Shown here in pieces: positions 35,677-43,091 of a DNA stretch of 64,000 nucleotides. A model generated the notes under the pieces. It saw only the letters and a program-made list of their open reading frames with translations, did no database searches and was not told the DNA's origin. Origin of the DNA: Clostridiales bacterium (GTDB taxonomy: Bacteria > Bacillota > Clostridia > Oscillospirales > CAG-272). The translations under genes and the position numbers were made by a program. How positions within the stretch are numbered: the stretch's first letter is position 1; each line of letters starts with the position of its first letter. The stretch is taken from contig JAAVYP010000065.1 of NCBI GenBank assembly GCA_022791195.1, positions 1-64,000 on the forward strand, read 5' to 3'.

Positions 35677-35717
35677 AAAGAGCGCAGCTTGTTAAAAAGC
35701 CGCGCTCTTTTTTTGTC
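35677..35717 (+). terminator. Terminator of the sulfatase-YidC/Tag operon
   Basis: AAAGAGCGC and GCGCTCTTT form a stem around a 16-base loop, followed by seven T residues. Between here and tRNA-Leu (35718-35934) I see nothing I can support. Confidence 0.88.
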
Positions 35718-35934
35718 GTTTATAAGCGAAAGAGAAAAGCCGCTGAAAATGATAGGCGGCACGGGTTCCTTCATGACCTTTATCAACTGTTTGAATATAC
35801 TTCATCATCCCTTGAAACCACAGTGAAACAAATTCATCGGCTGATGTGATAACATCGTCATTATCACTTTGTATGTTTTTTTAGGATGTGTGCATAGCAT
35901 TTTTCCGTTGCAATATCATCTGGCAGCTTTCACC

Positions 35935-35972
35935 ATGATAAAAAAGAAACCATCGACAAAATACGACGGTTT
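35935..35972 (-). terminator. Terminator of tRNA-Leu
   Basis: On the minus strand AAACCGTCG pairs with CGATGGTTT (one G-U) around an 8-base loop, followed by CTTTTTTATC. Confidence 0.82.
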
Positions 35973-35978
35973 CCGTGT

Positions 35979-36063
35979 TGGTGCGAGAGACGGGACTTGA
36001 ACCCGTACGAATTGCTTCACACGCCCCTCAAACGTGCGCGTCTGCCAGTTCCGCCACTCTCGC
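35979..36063 (-). tRNA. tRNA-Leu(GAG)
   Basis: This is an 85-base class II tRNA on the minus strand. The acceptor pairs GCGAGAG with CTCTCGC, with discriminator A and encoded CCA. The anticodon stem CACGT/GCGTG has loop TTGAGGG, anticodon GAG. A long variable arm (GAAGCAATTCGT region) and T arm with TTCAAGT confirm leucine identity. Confidence 0.94.
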
Positions 36064-36085
36064 ATAAGAATATGATAATAATATA

Positions 36086-36113
36086 ATTATACAGATTTTT
36101 GACAAAAAGTCAA
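36086..36113 (-). promoter_or_regulatory. Promoter of tRNA-Leu
   Basis: On the minus strand TTGACT (36113-36108), 16 bases, TATAAT (36091-36086). A TTGAC/GTCAA inverted repeat overlaps the -35. Confidence 0.72.
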
Positions 36114-36187
36114 TATGCATTTTCATTTTTTAGCGGGAAAGAGGGATATTTTTTTATAATTGACTTTTTTCCGGGTCTGACAGTATA

Positions 36188-36216
36188 TTGTCAATCCAAA
36201 AACTTTGTGATACAAT
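36188..36216 (+). promoter_or_regulatory. Upstream promoter (P1) of the permuted binding-protein gene
   Basis: TTGTCA (36188-36193), 17 bases, TACAAT (36211-36216). It would give a ~240-base leader carrying several hairpins. Confidence 0.7.
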
Positions 36217-36258
36217 AAGAAAAAGCCTAACGACTTTATATTAGAAAATTTAACTGGC

Positions 36259-36319
36259 CGTGCAAATGGCACGACCTGCCGGTTAAACCGGCACTGCCTA
36301 ACTTCCGGTTTCGCTGGAA
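36259..36319 (+). other. Three consecutive hairpins in the binding-protein leader
   Basis: CGTGC-AAATG-GCACG (36259-36273), TGCCGG-TTAAA-CCGGCA (36277-36293) and TTCC...GGAA (36303-36319) stand in a row between promoters P1 and P2. No RNA family is recognised. Confidence 0.55.
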
Positions 36320-36327
36320 TGTCGTAC

Positions 36328-36356
36328 TTTGGATTTGTTTAAATGCCGATGATAAT
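36328..36356 (+). promoter_or_regulatory. Downstream promoter (P2) of the permuted binding-protein gene
   Basis: TTTGGA (36328-36333), 17 bases, GATAAT (36351-36356). The palindrome at 36360-36382 would be at +1. Confidence 0.55.
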
Positions 36357-36359
36357 GCA

Positions 36360-36382
36360 GAAGCAAATCGAAGATTTGCTTC
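36360..36382 (+). repeat. Perfect palindrome at P2 start, same family as secA and metK sites
   Basis: GAAGCAAATC-GAA-GATTTGCTTC differs from the secA copy only in the three loop bases. It follows the P2 -10 by three bases. Confidence 0.7.
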
Positions 36383-36464
36383 GTGAGTGAGATTGATTTT
36401 GAATTCATGTAACTTGTGTTTTATTTTCGTATAAAAATAGAAAAATGATTGGAGAGAAAGCGGC

Positions 36465-37313
36465 ATGAAAATGAGAAAAATAGTTCCATGGTTGCTTTTG
36501 GCGGCGATATGCCTGACCGCTTGTGCGAATACCGAATACGGGGTGGAAACACCCGATGCATATGTGTCACTTTGCGCTGAAATCGAGGTTGACGTGTACT
36601 ATGCTGGCGCTTTTCGCAAGGATGATCTGACACTGGCCGCAGCAGTGGATGAGGAAATTGCCGCTATGATCGATGATGGCACAGCCAAGCAAATCAGCGA
36701 AAACTGGTTTGGCGAAGATTTCATTGTCTATGAAACGTCTGCGCCGCTGCCATCATCAGATGATGATTCGCTCAGAACCGTGCAGGAGACGGGAACGTTA
36801 ACGGTGGGCTATATATCGGATGATTACCCTATGTTGTTTGAAGATGCTAACGCCAATGTACAGGGCTTCGATGCGGATTTGCTGGAAGAAGCGGCCCGAC
36901 GGCTGGGACTCACGGTGACATATGAAAAGGTGAGCGCCGAAAACCAAGAAACGAAGCTATCCGACGGCCAAATTGACACGATTTTCGGCGGGTTAGCTGT
37001 GACTGAGGAAAAAAGAGATACATTAACACTTACAAGAAATTATTTCAAAACCTCATTTTCCTTGTTGACCTTAGCATCACAGGCAAATGACAAGCAAAAT
37101 CTCTCTGATTTTGCCGGACAAAAAATCGGCGCTTGCCAAGGTTCGGCTGCTTATGATTATTTGCTCTCGCAGGGATTTGCGGCCGAAAATATCACGGCGT
37201 ATACAAGCGCAGCCTATGGATATTATCGGCTGCGGGAAAAAAAGGTGGCGGCCTTGTTGGTGGATACACCCTTTGCCGATTGGGTGCAAAGGGGTAAAAT
37301 GAACACACGATAA
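36465..37313 (+). CDS. Family-3 solute-binding lipoprotein with circularly permuted order
   Basis: This 282-residue exported lipoprotein has a signal ending at lipobox LTAC (Cys near residue 20). The mature part has the blocks of an amino-acid-type (SBP_bac_3) binding protein, but in rotated order. Residues ~41-85 (YYAGAFRKDDLTLAAAVDEE to ISENWFGED) are what normally ends such a protein. After a Ser/Asp linker, residues ~105-280 start with the usual first strand (TLTVGYISDDYPMLFED), run through VQGFDADLLEEAARRLGL and GQIDTIFGGLAVTEEKRDTL, and stop at VAALLVDTPFADWVQRG, just before the block found at the N-terminus. The frame is intact, with GGAGAG SD, two promoters and a terminator. No transporter genes are adjacent, so it may be an orphan receptor. 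Confidence 0.8.
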   Translation: MKMRKIVPWLLLAAICLTACANTEYGVETPDAYVSLCAEIEVDVYYAGAFRKDDLTLAAAVDEEIAAMIDDGTAKQISENWFGEDFIVYETSAPLPSSDDDSLRTVQETGTLTVGYISDDYPMLFEDANANVQGFDADLLEEAARRLGLTVTYEKVSAENQETKLSDGQIDTIFGGLAVTEEKRDTLTLTRNYFKTSFSLLTLASQANDKQNLSDFAGQKIGACQGSAAYDYLLSQGFAAENITAYTSAAYGYYRLREKKVAALLVDTPFADWVQRGKMNTR

Positions 37314-37314
37314 A

Positions 37315-37350
37315 ATTATCGCGATGAATTTATCGCGATAAATTTATTGC
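37315..37350 (+). repeat. Short palindromic tandem repeat after the binding-protein gene
   Basis: ATTATCGCGATGAA and TTTATCGCGATAAA stand side by side, followed by a partial third unit. Each contains the TTATCGCGAT dyad. It lies between the stop codon and a terminator. Confidence 0.7.
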
Positions 37351-37351
37351 T

Positions 37352-37386
37352 AAAAAACGGTGCTGATTTCCTCAGCACCGTTTTTT
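37352..37386. terminator. Bidirectional terminator
   Basis: AAAAAACGGTGCTGA pairs with TCAGCACCGTTTTTT around TTTCC, between the binding-protein and histidine-kinase genes. Confidence 0.93.
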
Positions 37387-37398
37387 ATTTAGCTTTGT

Positions 37399-38856
37399 TT
37401 AGGAAAGGGCAGTGTCGTCTAGTGCGATTTGAAATTCAACCCAGAACTCGCTGCCTTGGCCGGGTGCGCTGTTCACGCCATAGCGTCCGCCGTGTTCTTC
37501 CATAATTTCTCTGACGATGGAAAGGCCGAGGCCAGAGCCAATCGCGTATCGTTTGTGGGTTTGGTCAACTTTATAGTACCGTTCCCATATGTCATTTAAT
37601 TTGTCGTTCGCAATGCCTTCGCCTGTGTCTGCTACCGTAAGTCGGGCAAATGTCCCACGACGCTCTGCGGACAAGGTGACTTTGCGGTCTTCACCGGTAT
37701 AGGTGACGGCATTATTGACCAAATTATAAATAACTTGCAGCACGCGGGTTTCATCGCCCATGATCCATAGAGTTTCGCCATGTGAAAAGGAGATTTGATA
37801 GCCGCCGGCGGTCAGCTTGGCGTATCGCTGCATTGCTTTTTCGGTGATTTCGGTCAGGCAAATGCGCTTCATTTCAAAGCGTTGGGTGCCCGAATGCAGC
37901 TTGGAAATATCTAATACATCGTTGACAAGGGATGTGAGCCGTTCGGTCTCGTCAATAATAATTTGCAGATTTTCGGGTGTGTTTTCACCGGGCAGATCTT
38001 TCATAATTTGACTGTACCCCGAAATCATGGTGAGCGGCGTTCTCAGGTCGTGCGAAATGTTGGCGATCAATTCTTTTTGCAGTTGATCGACTTTAGAAAG
38101 CTCTGTCTCTGCATAATTCAAGGTATTGGCCAACCGATCGGCTTCGGCATAGCCGCTGCCGCTAAATTCAATATCGTAATGGCCTTTTGCTAATTGTTCG
38201 GCGCTTTTTGTAATGGAGACAATGGGCTTTGCAATTATCTGGGAAATGACAAAAGATAAAATAACCGAAAGCAGCACTAACAAAATGGTAACATAAAGCA
38301 AAATGGTATTCATGGTTTTTACAGTCGCGCTGACTGGTGAAATCACCATGTTCAGAAAGAGGATGGCTTGTCCGTCCTGATACGGAACCGTGCTGACCAG
38401 CACAATGCTTTGCTCGCCTTTTTCATGTTTTTGAGACTGCACATAGCTGTTGGCATTTTCGTCTTTTACATAGTATAAAATACCGTCCTGTGTCTTGATT
38501 GCCTGGTTATACAAAATCATATAGCCCATCGTGTCAATTTGATGGAGCACGCATTCGCCGGTGGTATGTACTGAAACTGAGGTGAATTGATTGTTTTCAG
38601 ATAAAATAAAGACGCATAGCTCATATTCATTGGCAAGCGCCTGTGCGGCGCTCTCTAATTCGCCGGCGGCAATGCGGCGGGTTATTTTTTCTTTCGCTTC
38701 CTTTAATTCAGCGGTTTTGATTGATTTGTAAATATCATTTAAGAAAAGATTTTGACACAGCCATAAAATTGAGATGGTGACGGCGCACAGAAGACACAGG
38801 CTGACTAAAAGAGTGAAACGGATGCTGGGCCGTCTTTTGGTTTTATTCATGTTCAA
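37399..38856 (-). CDS. Membrane sensor histidine kinase
   Basis: This 485-residue kinase has two membrane helices (~residues 12-32 and ~180-202) around a ~145-residue extracytoplasmic sensor. HAMP (AKPIVSITKSAEQLAKGHYD), a dimerisation/phosphoacceptor domain with His in NISHDLRTPLTMISG and a catalytic domain with NNAVTYTG, VADTGEGI and GSGLGLSIVREIM follow. This is the WalK/PhoR-like layout without PAS. It overlaps the response-regulator gene by 14 bases. The ligand is unknown; htrA lies just upstream, which hints at envelope stress. Confidence 0.92.
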   Translation of the reverse strand: MNMNKTKRRPSIRFTLLVSLCLLCAVTISILWLCQNLFLNDIYKSIKTAELKEAKEKITRRIAAGELESAAQALANEYELCVFILSENNQFTSVSVHTTGECVLHQIDTMGYMILYNQAIKTQDGILYYVKDENANSYVQSQKHEKGEQSIVLVSTVPYQDGQAILFLNMVISPVSATVKTMNTILLYVTILLVLLSVILSFVISQIIAKPIVSITKSAEQLAKGHYDIEFSGSGYAEADRLANTLNYAETELSKVDQLQKELIANISHDLRTPLTMISGYSQIMKDLPGENTPENLQIIIDETERLTSLVNDVLDISKLHSGTQRFEMKRICLTEITEKAMQRYAKLTAGGYQISFSHGETLWIMGDETRVLQVIYNLVNNAVTYTGEDRKVTLSAERRGTFARLTVADTGEGIANDKLNDIWERYYKVDQTHKRYAIGSGLGLSIVREIMEEHGGRYGVNSAPGQGSEFWVEFQIALDDTALS

Positions 38857-39517
38857 AGCGATAGCCTACCCCTCTTACCGTGACAATGAATTTGCTGTAA
38901 GGCCCGAGCGATTTGCGAAGCAGCTTGATGTGGGTATCTAAGGTTCGGTCATCGCCGTAAAAATCATAGCCCCATACCTCGGTAATCAGCTTTTCGCGGG
39001 AAAGCGCAATGTTTCGGTTTTGCAGCAGATAGAAAAACAGATCGTATTCCTTGGGCGAAAGAGAAGCTTTTTGCCCATCGATCGTCACGACGCGTGCTGT
39101 GAGATCGGCATGCAGTCCCTCAATTTCGATGATTTGATTTTTCTGTTTGGCGCCGCCCACTCGTTTCATAACCGCTTCGATGCGCAGCATCAGTTCTTTG
39201 GGAGAGAAGGGCTTGACGACATAATCGTCTACACCCATTTCAAATCCGCTGATTTTATCATACTCTTCGCCTCTGGCAGAAAGCATGATCACCGGTATAT
39301 CCGAAAACTCTTTGATTTTGCGGCAGGCCGAAAAGCCATCTAACAAGGGCATCATAATATCCATGATGATAATGTCATAGGCATTTTTCCGGCACAGCTC
39401 GACAGCCTCCATTCCGTTGGCGGCCTCGTGCGTGCTGTGTCCCTCAAATTCAGCATATTTGCGAATGAGTGTGCGAATGTTTTCTTCATCGTCTACAATT
39501 AAAATGGAATAGGCCAT
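38843..39517 (-). CDS. OmpR/PhoB-type response regulator
   Basis: This 224-residue regulator has a receiver domain (SILIVDDEENIRTLIRKY; phosphoacceptor Asp in IIIMDIMMPLLDG; Lys in DDYVVKPFSPKEL) and a C-terminal winged helix (SLSPKEYDLFFYLLQNRNIA; DTHIKLLRKSLG; VRGVGYRFE). It is co-transcribed with the downstream kinase. It sits about 90 bases from the htrA end on the same strand, separated by a terminator hairpin. Confidence 0.94.
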   Translation of the reverse strand: MAYSILIVDDEENIRTLIRKYAEFEGHSTHEAANGMEAVELCRKNAYDIIIMDIMMPLLDGFSACRKIKEFSDIPVIMLSARGEEYDKISGFEMGVDDYVVKPFSPKELMLRIEAVMKRVGGAKQKNQIIEIEGLHADLTARVVTIDGQKASLSPKEYDLFFYLLQNRNIALSREKLITEVWGYDFYGDDRTLDTHIKLLRKSLGPYSKFIVTVRGVGYRFEHE

Positions 39518-39569
39518 GCCGTTTTGTCCTCCTTGGTGCTTGTTATGATCATGTATTGTGAGATATAAA

Positions 39570-39596
39570 GCAAGGGCCTAACGAAAAGGCCCTTGC
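39570..39596 (-). terminator. Terminator of htrA
   Basis: GCAAGGGCCT and AGGCCCTTGC pair perfectly around a 7-base loop. On the minus strand a short T-rich stretch follows. Read-through into the two-component genes is possible. Confidence 0.75.
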
Positions 39597-39608
39597 GGTT
39601 TGCGTCTA

Positions 39609-41030
39609 TTAAGCAGCGTCTTTTTCAATCAGGGTGACTTCGACGGTCATTTTCATGCGTCCGCGTGAGAAGGTTACCGTAACTGTGTCGCCAATGGCGT
39701 GTTCATTTAGAATCTCTGAGATGCTGGCCATGTTGGTGACGGTGGTGTCATCAATCGCCATGATTTTATCGCCCATCTGGAAATTATCTTGACTGTCGTC
39801 ATATACATATACGCCGTAACCATCGAGGTAACGGCCAATTTCCGAATAAGAATAGCGCAGCATGTCGGATTCAGACTGAATGTCAATGGCCGAAATACCA
39901 AGTGCCGGCCGTCCTGTAACGCGACCCTTTTCAATCAGTTCTTTGGCCACTTCGTAAGCATTGTCGATGGGAATGGCAAAGCCTAATCCCTCAATCGCGT
40001 CACCAGTTGATTTGGCGTTGACAATGCCAATCAGCTCTCCACTGGCATTGAACAGGCCGCCGCCCGAATTGCCTGGGTTGATCGCGGCGTCAGTTTGCAG
40101 CAACCGCATGGTTTGACCGCTGATCGTGATTTCACGATCGAGTGCAGAGATAATTCCTTTTGAAACAGAACCGCCTAATTCACCCAGCGGATTGCCGAGC
40201 GCGATAGCTGTTTCGCCTACGACCAAATTCTCGCTTGAGCCAATAGTGGCGGCCTCCAGGCCTGAGGCATCTACTTTCACAACCGCAATGTCGGTTTGTG
40301 AGTCGGTTGCGATCAACTGGGCCGTATACTCGGTTCCGTCCTTGAGATGAACAACGATTGAATCGGCGCCGCTGATTACATGATTGTTGGTGATGATATA
40401 GCCATCGGCAGAAATGATCACGCCGCTGCCTGCGCCTTCAGAAACATAGTTTTGAAAGAAAGAGCCGGTGACCACCTTTTCAGTGCGGATTTCAACAACT
40501 GTATTGGCAATACGCGCGATGACGCCGGCTAAGCTATCTTCGTCAATTTCGGTTTTCTGACCAGCGTCGACTTGCTTGACAACCACTTGACGGGAAGGGG
40601 CGATCGTTGGCCAGATGTTGTGGACCAAAAAGGCGCCGCCAATGCCTGAACCAAGGCCGATAGCAATGCAGAGAACGAGAAGCAGAGCCAGCGTGCCTGT
40701 ACCGAATTTTTTCTTTTCTTTTTGCTTTTGAGGGGGCGTATATTGATTGTTGATTGCCTGTGCCCCAGTTTGTGCTTGCATATTGGGTGATGACTGACTG
40801 GTTGATGAAGCCGAGAAAGGCTGGCTTGCCTGCGGTTGGCTGTCCAATGTAAATTTTTCACCGGTGCCCGCGCCGGCGTATTCACCCGAACGATAAAGAG
40901 GCTGTTCAGCGGCAGCATTAGTCTGAGAAACACGGGAAACAGGTTCTTCGTGGGCCTGTTCATTTGCTGTTTCATGAACCATGCCGTTTGTTTCTATACG
41001 ATCATCTTGTCTGCGTTCATTTTCATCCAT
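39609..41030 (-). CDS. htrA: HtrA/DegP-type serine protease with PDZ domain
   Basis: This 473-residue membrane-anchored protease begins with a ~115-residue Gln/Ser-rich cytoplasmic region, followed by one membrane helix (GTLALLLVLCIAIGLGSGIG). The trypsin-like domain has His in YIITNNHVISG, Asp in TDIAVVKVD and Ser in INPGNSGGGLFN. A C-terminal PDZ domain (~375-465) follows. It degrades or refolds damaged exported proteins. AGGAGG precedes ATG 41030. Its position beside a two-component system recalls CssRS-HtrA pairings in Bacillus, although those kinases are not shown to be orthologous. Confidence 0.94.
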   Translation of the reverse strand: MDENERRQDDRIETNGMVHETANEQAHEEPVSRVSQTNAAAEQPLYRSGEYAGAGTGEKFTLDSQPQASQPFSASSTSQSSPNMQAQTGAQAINNQYTPPQKQKEKKKFGTGTLALLLVLCIAIGLGSGIGGAFLVHNIWPTIAPSRQVVVKQVDAGQKTEIDEDSLAGVIARIANTVVEIRTEKVVTGSFFQNYVSEGAGSGVIISADGYIITNNHVISGADSIVVHLKDGTEYTAQLIATDSQTDIAVVKVDASGLEAATIGSSENLVVGETAIALGNPLGELGGSVSKGIISALDREITISGQTMRLLQTDAAINPGNSGGGLFNASGELIGIVNAKSTGDAIEGLGFAIPIDNAYEVAKELIEKGRVTGRPALGISAIDIQSESDMLRYSYSEIGRYLDGYGVYVYDDSQDNFQMGDKIMAIDDTTVTNMASISEILNEHAIGDTVTVTFSRGRMKMTVEVTLIEKDAA

Positions 41031-41150
41031 CGTTGATTCCTCCTAAGAAGCATGTCTTGGTTTGTTTACGCTTATAGTATAGCCAGGCTATGTGATCGTT
41101 TTATGACGATTCACGTAAAAATGATTGAAAATTTTAATTTTATCTGCTTA

Positions 41151-42149
41151 CTATTGCCAAGAAAAAACATAAGAAGTGCGGCTAAGCAAGGTTTCATTCG
41201 CTTTGAGTAGGCAGCAGGGAAAGTCAGGTCGGTTGGGCGAATCGGGAAAGAGCTGTGTTTCTAAGCAGACAGCTTCGCGTGGCGTTTGTCTGCGCCCGCC
41301 TTTTACAAACGGCTTTTCGTTGTTGGTTACGTTCGCTGTGTACAGCTGTAAGCCCGGCCTGTCGGTGAAAACGTCCATACGCACACCACTTTGTTCCGAA
41401 AAAAGCGAGGCGCATTTTCGATAACCAACGCCGTTTAATATATAGTTATGGTCATAACCGCCGCCGGCGGCGAGCTGTGGATGCGGCTGGTTGATTCGTT
41501 GGCCAATCGCCGTTTCTTTGCGAAAATCAAAGGGAGTATCACTTACGTCCATGGGATCGGCAAGAGGAATCAGCGCACTGTTGACCGGTGTTATAAAGTC
41601 AGCATCAATCATCAGTCGGTGGTCCATGGCTGTTCCCGATCCGTTTAAATTAAAATACGAATGATTCGTGAAATTACACACGGTGTCTGCATCGGTGTGC
41701 GCTTGGTATTCGATGAAAAGGGAAGCATCTTGTAAAATATATCGTACCGTGAATGTCAGATTTCCGGGAAAACCTTCTTCACCATGGGCGGAGAAATACT
41801 GAAAACAAAGGGTGTTTCCATTTGCTTTTCCTTCAAAATAGCGGAAAGAGAACCCGCCTGGTCCGCCGTGCAGGCAGTTGCCGTTGTTATTATCCGGCAG
41901 CTGATAAGTGGTTCCATGTAAGGTGAAATGCCCGTTTGCGATTCGGTTGGCGTATCGTCCTACCACAGCGCCGAAATATGCATTTTGATCCAGCAGGAAA
42001 TCTTCGTTTGATTCACAGCCGTAAATAACGTCAATGCTCTTTTCTTTTAAAAACAGACGTTTGATACGAGCGCCATAATTGATAAATTCTGCTTTAATAT
42101 ATTGGTTTTCAAGCGTGTATTCTTCAAGCTTACAGTCTTGTGTTTTCAT
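41151..42149 (-). CDS. galM: Aldose 1-epimerase
   Basis: This 332-residue mutarotase has the galactose-mutarotase fold. Conserved elements are GAVVGRYANRIANGHFTLHG, NGNCLHGGPGGFSFRYFEG, the catalytic His in FTNHSYFNLNGSG and Glu in CLETQLFPDSPN near the C-terminus. It interconverts alpha and beta anomers of galactose or glucose. I start it at ATG 42149, with AAAGGAT upstream, rather than at 42212. The upstream same-strand DNA is a decayed sugar-transporter gene, so it is probably the survivor of a sugar-use operon. Confidence 0.93.
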   Translation of the reverse strand: MKTQDCKLEEYTLENQYIKAEFINYGARIKRLFLKEKSIDVIYGCESNEDFLLDQNAYFGAVVGRYANRIANGHFTLHGTTYQLPDNNNGNCLHGGPGGFSFRYFEGKANGNTLCFQYFSAHGEEGFPGNLTFTVRYILQDASLFIEYQAHTDADTVCNFTNHSYFNLNGSGTAMDHRLMIDADFITPVNSALIPLADPMDVSDTPFDFRKETAIGQRINQPHPQLAAGGGYDHNYILNGVGYRKCASLFSEQSGVRMDVFTDRPGLQLYTANVTNNEKPFVKGGRRQTPREAVCLETQLFPDSPNRPDFPCCLLKANETLLSRTSYVFSWQ

Positions 42150-42162
42150 CGTTATATCCTTT

Positions 42163-42400
42163 TTAGTAATTATTTTGCTTCCGCAAATCGCTATAGTTTT
42201 TATGTTTAACATAAGGAATGCACATCAGCACAACAGGGAAAATAACAGCGGCAAATAAGCCGTATTTTAAATGATTTGACGTGCTGCCTGCCAATGTACC
42301 TGGTCAGAGCATGACTTCCAATACAGCCTATATTGCCTGCTAATGCTAACAAGGCAAAGAGCGCTGTGCCGCCGGATTGCTGACAAAACACAGGCATAAA
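42163..42400 (-). pseudogene. Remnant of an MFS sugar-transporter gene (C-terminal end)
   Basis: On the minus strand one frame reads QQSGGTALFALLALAGNIGC and then drifts. After a frameshift near 42300 a second frame reads GSTSNHLKYGLFAAVIFPVV, then a hydrophobic segment and a basic tail to a TAA at 42163. Together these fit the last two helices of a major-facilitator transporter. The 5' part is gone, replaced within 100 bases by tRNA genes. It ends 13 bases before the galM start, as expected for a former operon partner. Confidence 0.7.
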
Positions 42401-42504
42401 GCGTTTTTTGATAAGATTTTTATGCGGTTTGTGTTCTCTTTTGACTAATAAAAGATAAACAAAGGAGCGATGAACTGTGTCATCGCCCCTTTGTTTAAAA
42501 TATT

Positions 42505-42579
42505 TGGTGACCCGAGGGGGAATCGAACCCCCGTTACCGCCGTGAAAGGGCGGTGTCTTAGCCGCTTGACCATCGGGCC
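42505..42579 (-). tRNA. tRNA-Glu(TTC)
   Basis: 75 bases on the minus strand. Acceptor GGCCCGA/TCGGGTC (one G-U), anticodon stem CCGCC/GGCGG with loop CTTTCAC (anticodon TTC), T arm GGGGG-TTCGATT-CCCCT, discriminator A and encoded CCA. Its first base directly follows the CCA of the upstream tRNA-Met. Confidence 0.95.
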
Positions 42580-42656
42580 TGGTAGCGGAAGTTGGATTTG
42601 AACCAACGACCTTCCGGGTATGAACCGGGCGCTCTCGCCAACTGAGCTATTCCGCC
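42580..42656 (-). tRNA. tRNA-Met(CAT), elongator type
   Basis: 77 bases on the minus strand. Acceptor GGCGGAA/TTCCGCT with one wobble or mismatch near the end, D arm GCTC-AGTTGGCGA-GAGC, anticodon loop TTCATAC (CAT), T arm TTGG-TTCAAAT-CCAA, encoded CCA. It resembles elongator tRNA-Met more than tRNA-Ile2 or the initiator. The first pair of the anticodon stem is a C-A mismatch. Confidence 0.9.
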
Positions 42657-42697
42657 ATAAACTGCGCCAGCCGCATACCACGAAATAACGCCCCTAT

Positions 42698-42727
42698 ATA
42701 ATAGCATACAAGAAAACGATTTGTCAA
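42698..42727 (-). promoter_or_regulatory. Promoter of the tRNA-Met/tRNA-Glu unit
   Basis: On the minus strand TTGACA (42727-42722), 18 bases, TATTAT (42703-42698), with TGC before the -10. The unit reads tRNA-Met then tRNA-Glu. Confidence 0.82.
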
Positions 42728-42760
42728 GTCTTTTTTTAGAAAATAAAGAACTTTTATGCA

Positions 42761-42789
42761 TTGATTTTTTGTTTCCTATATAGTATAAT
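42761..42789 (+). promoter_or_regulatory. Promoter of the rnf operon
   Basis: TTGATT (42761-42766), 17 bases, TATAAT (42784-42789). The untranslated leader would be close to 300 bases. Confidence 0.8.
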
Positions 42790-42929
42790 AAAATCGTGAT
42801 CGAAAAATCGTTTTTTATCGAGCCGATTTACGCTTGTTTTCATGATGATAAACATTCATTTATCACTGGAAATGGGGCGGTAAAATCGATAGAAAACAGT
42901 TATATGGATAAAGTGAAATCTGAATAAGC

Positions 42930-43031
42930 AAGAGGTGAGTTTGACGGTTCGGGAGATGAATTTCTTGAAAAGTGCCTCTTCAAACCGGTCAAAGAAACAG
43001 CCGGATTTTTAAATCCAGGACAGGATTTAAA
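42930..43031 (+). promoter_or_regulatory. Structured leader of rnf with alternative hairpins
   Basis: TTTGACGGTT (42940-42949) pairs with AACC-G-GTCAAA (42983-42993), a 10-bp helix with one bulged G. Next, GGATT-TTTA-AATCC (43003-43016) and TTTAAATCC-AGGACA-GGATTTAAA (43008-43031) overlap and exclude each other. GTTTTTT follows at 43040-43046. The layout resembles an aptamer with a switching platform, but I recognise no known family. Confidence 0.55.
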
Positions 43032-43091
43032 GTCTGACTTGTTTTTTATTGTTCAGATTTCGTAGAAAAAAGAAAAACAGAGGTGATAGGA

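Noticed and set aside
36465-37313. Permuted binding protein as a simple frameshifted pseudogene
   Set aside because: The frame is intact from signal peptide to stop, with SD, promoters and terminator, and the two segments complement each other exactly. A deletion remnant of a tandem protein is kept only as an alternative.
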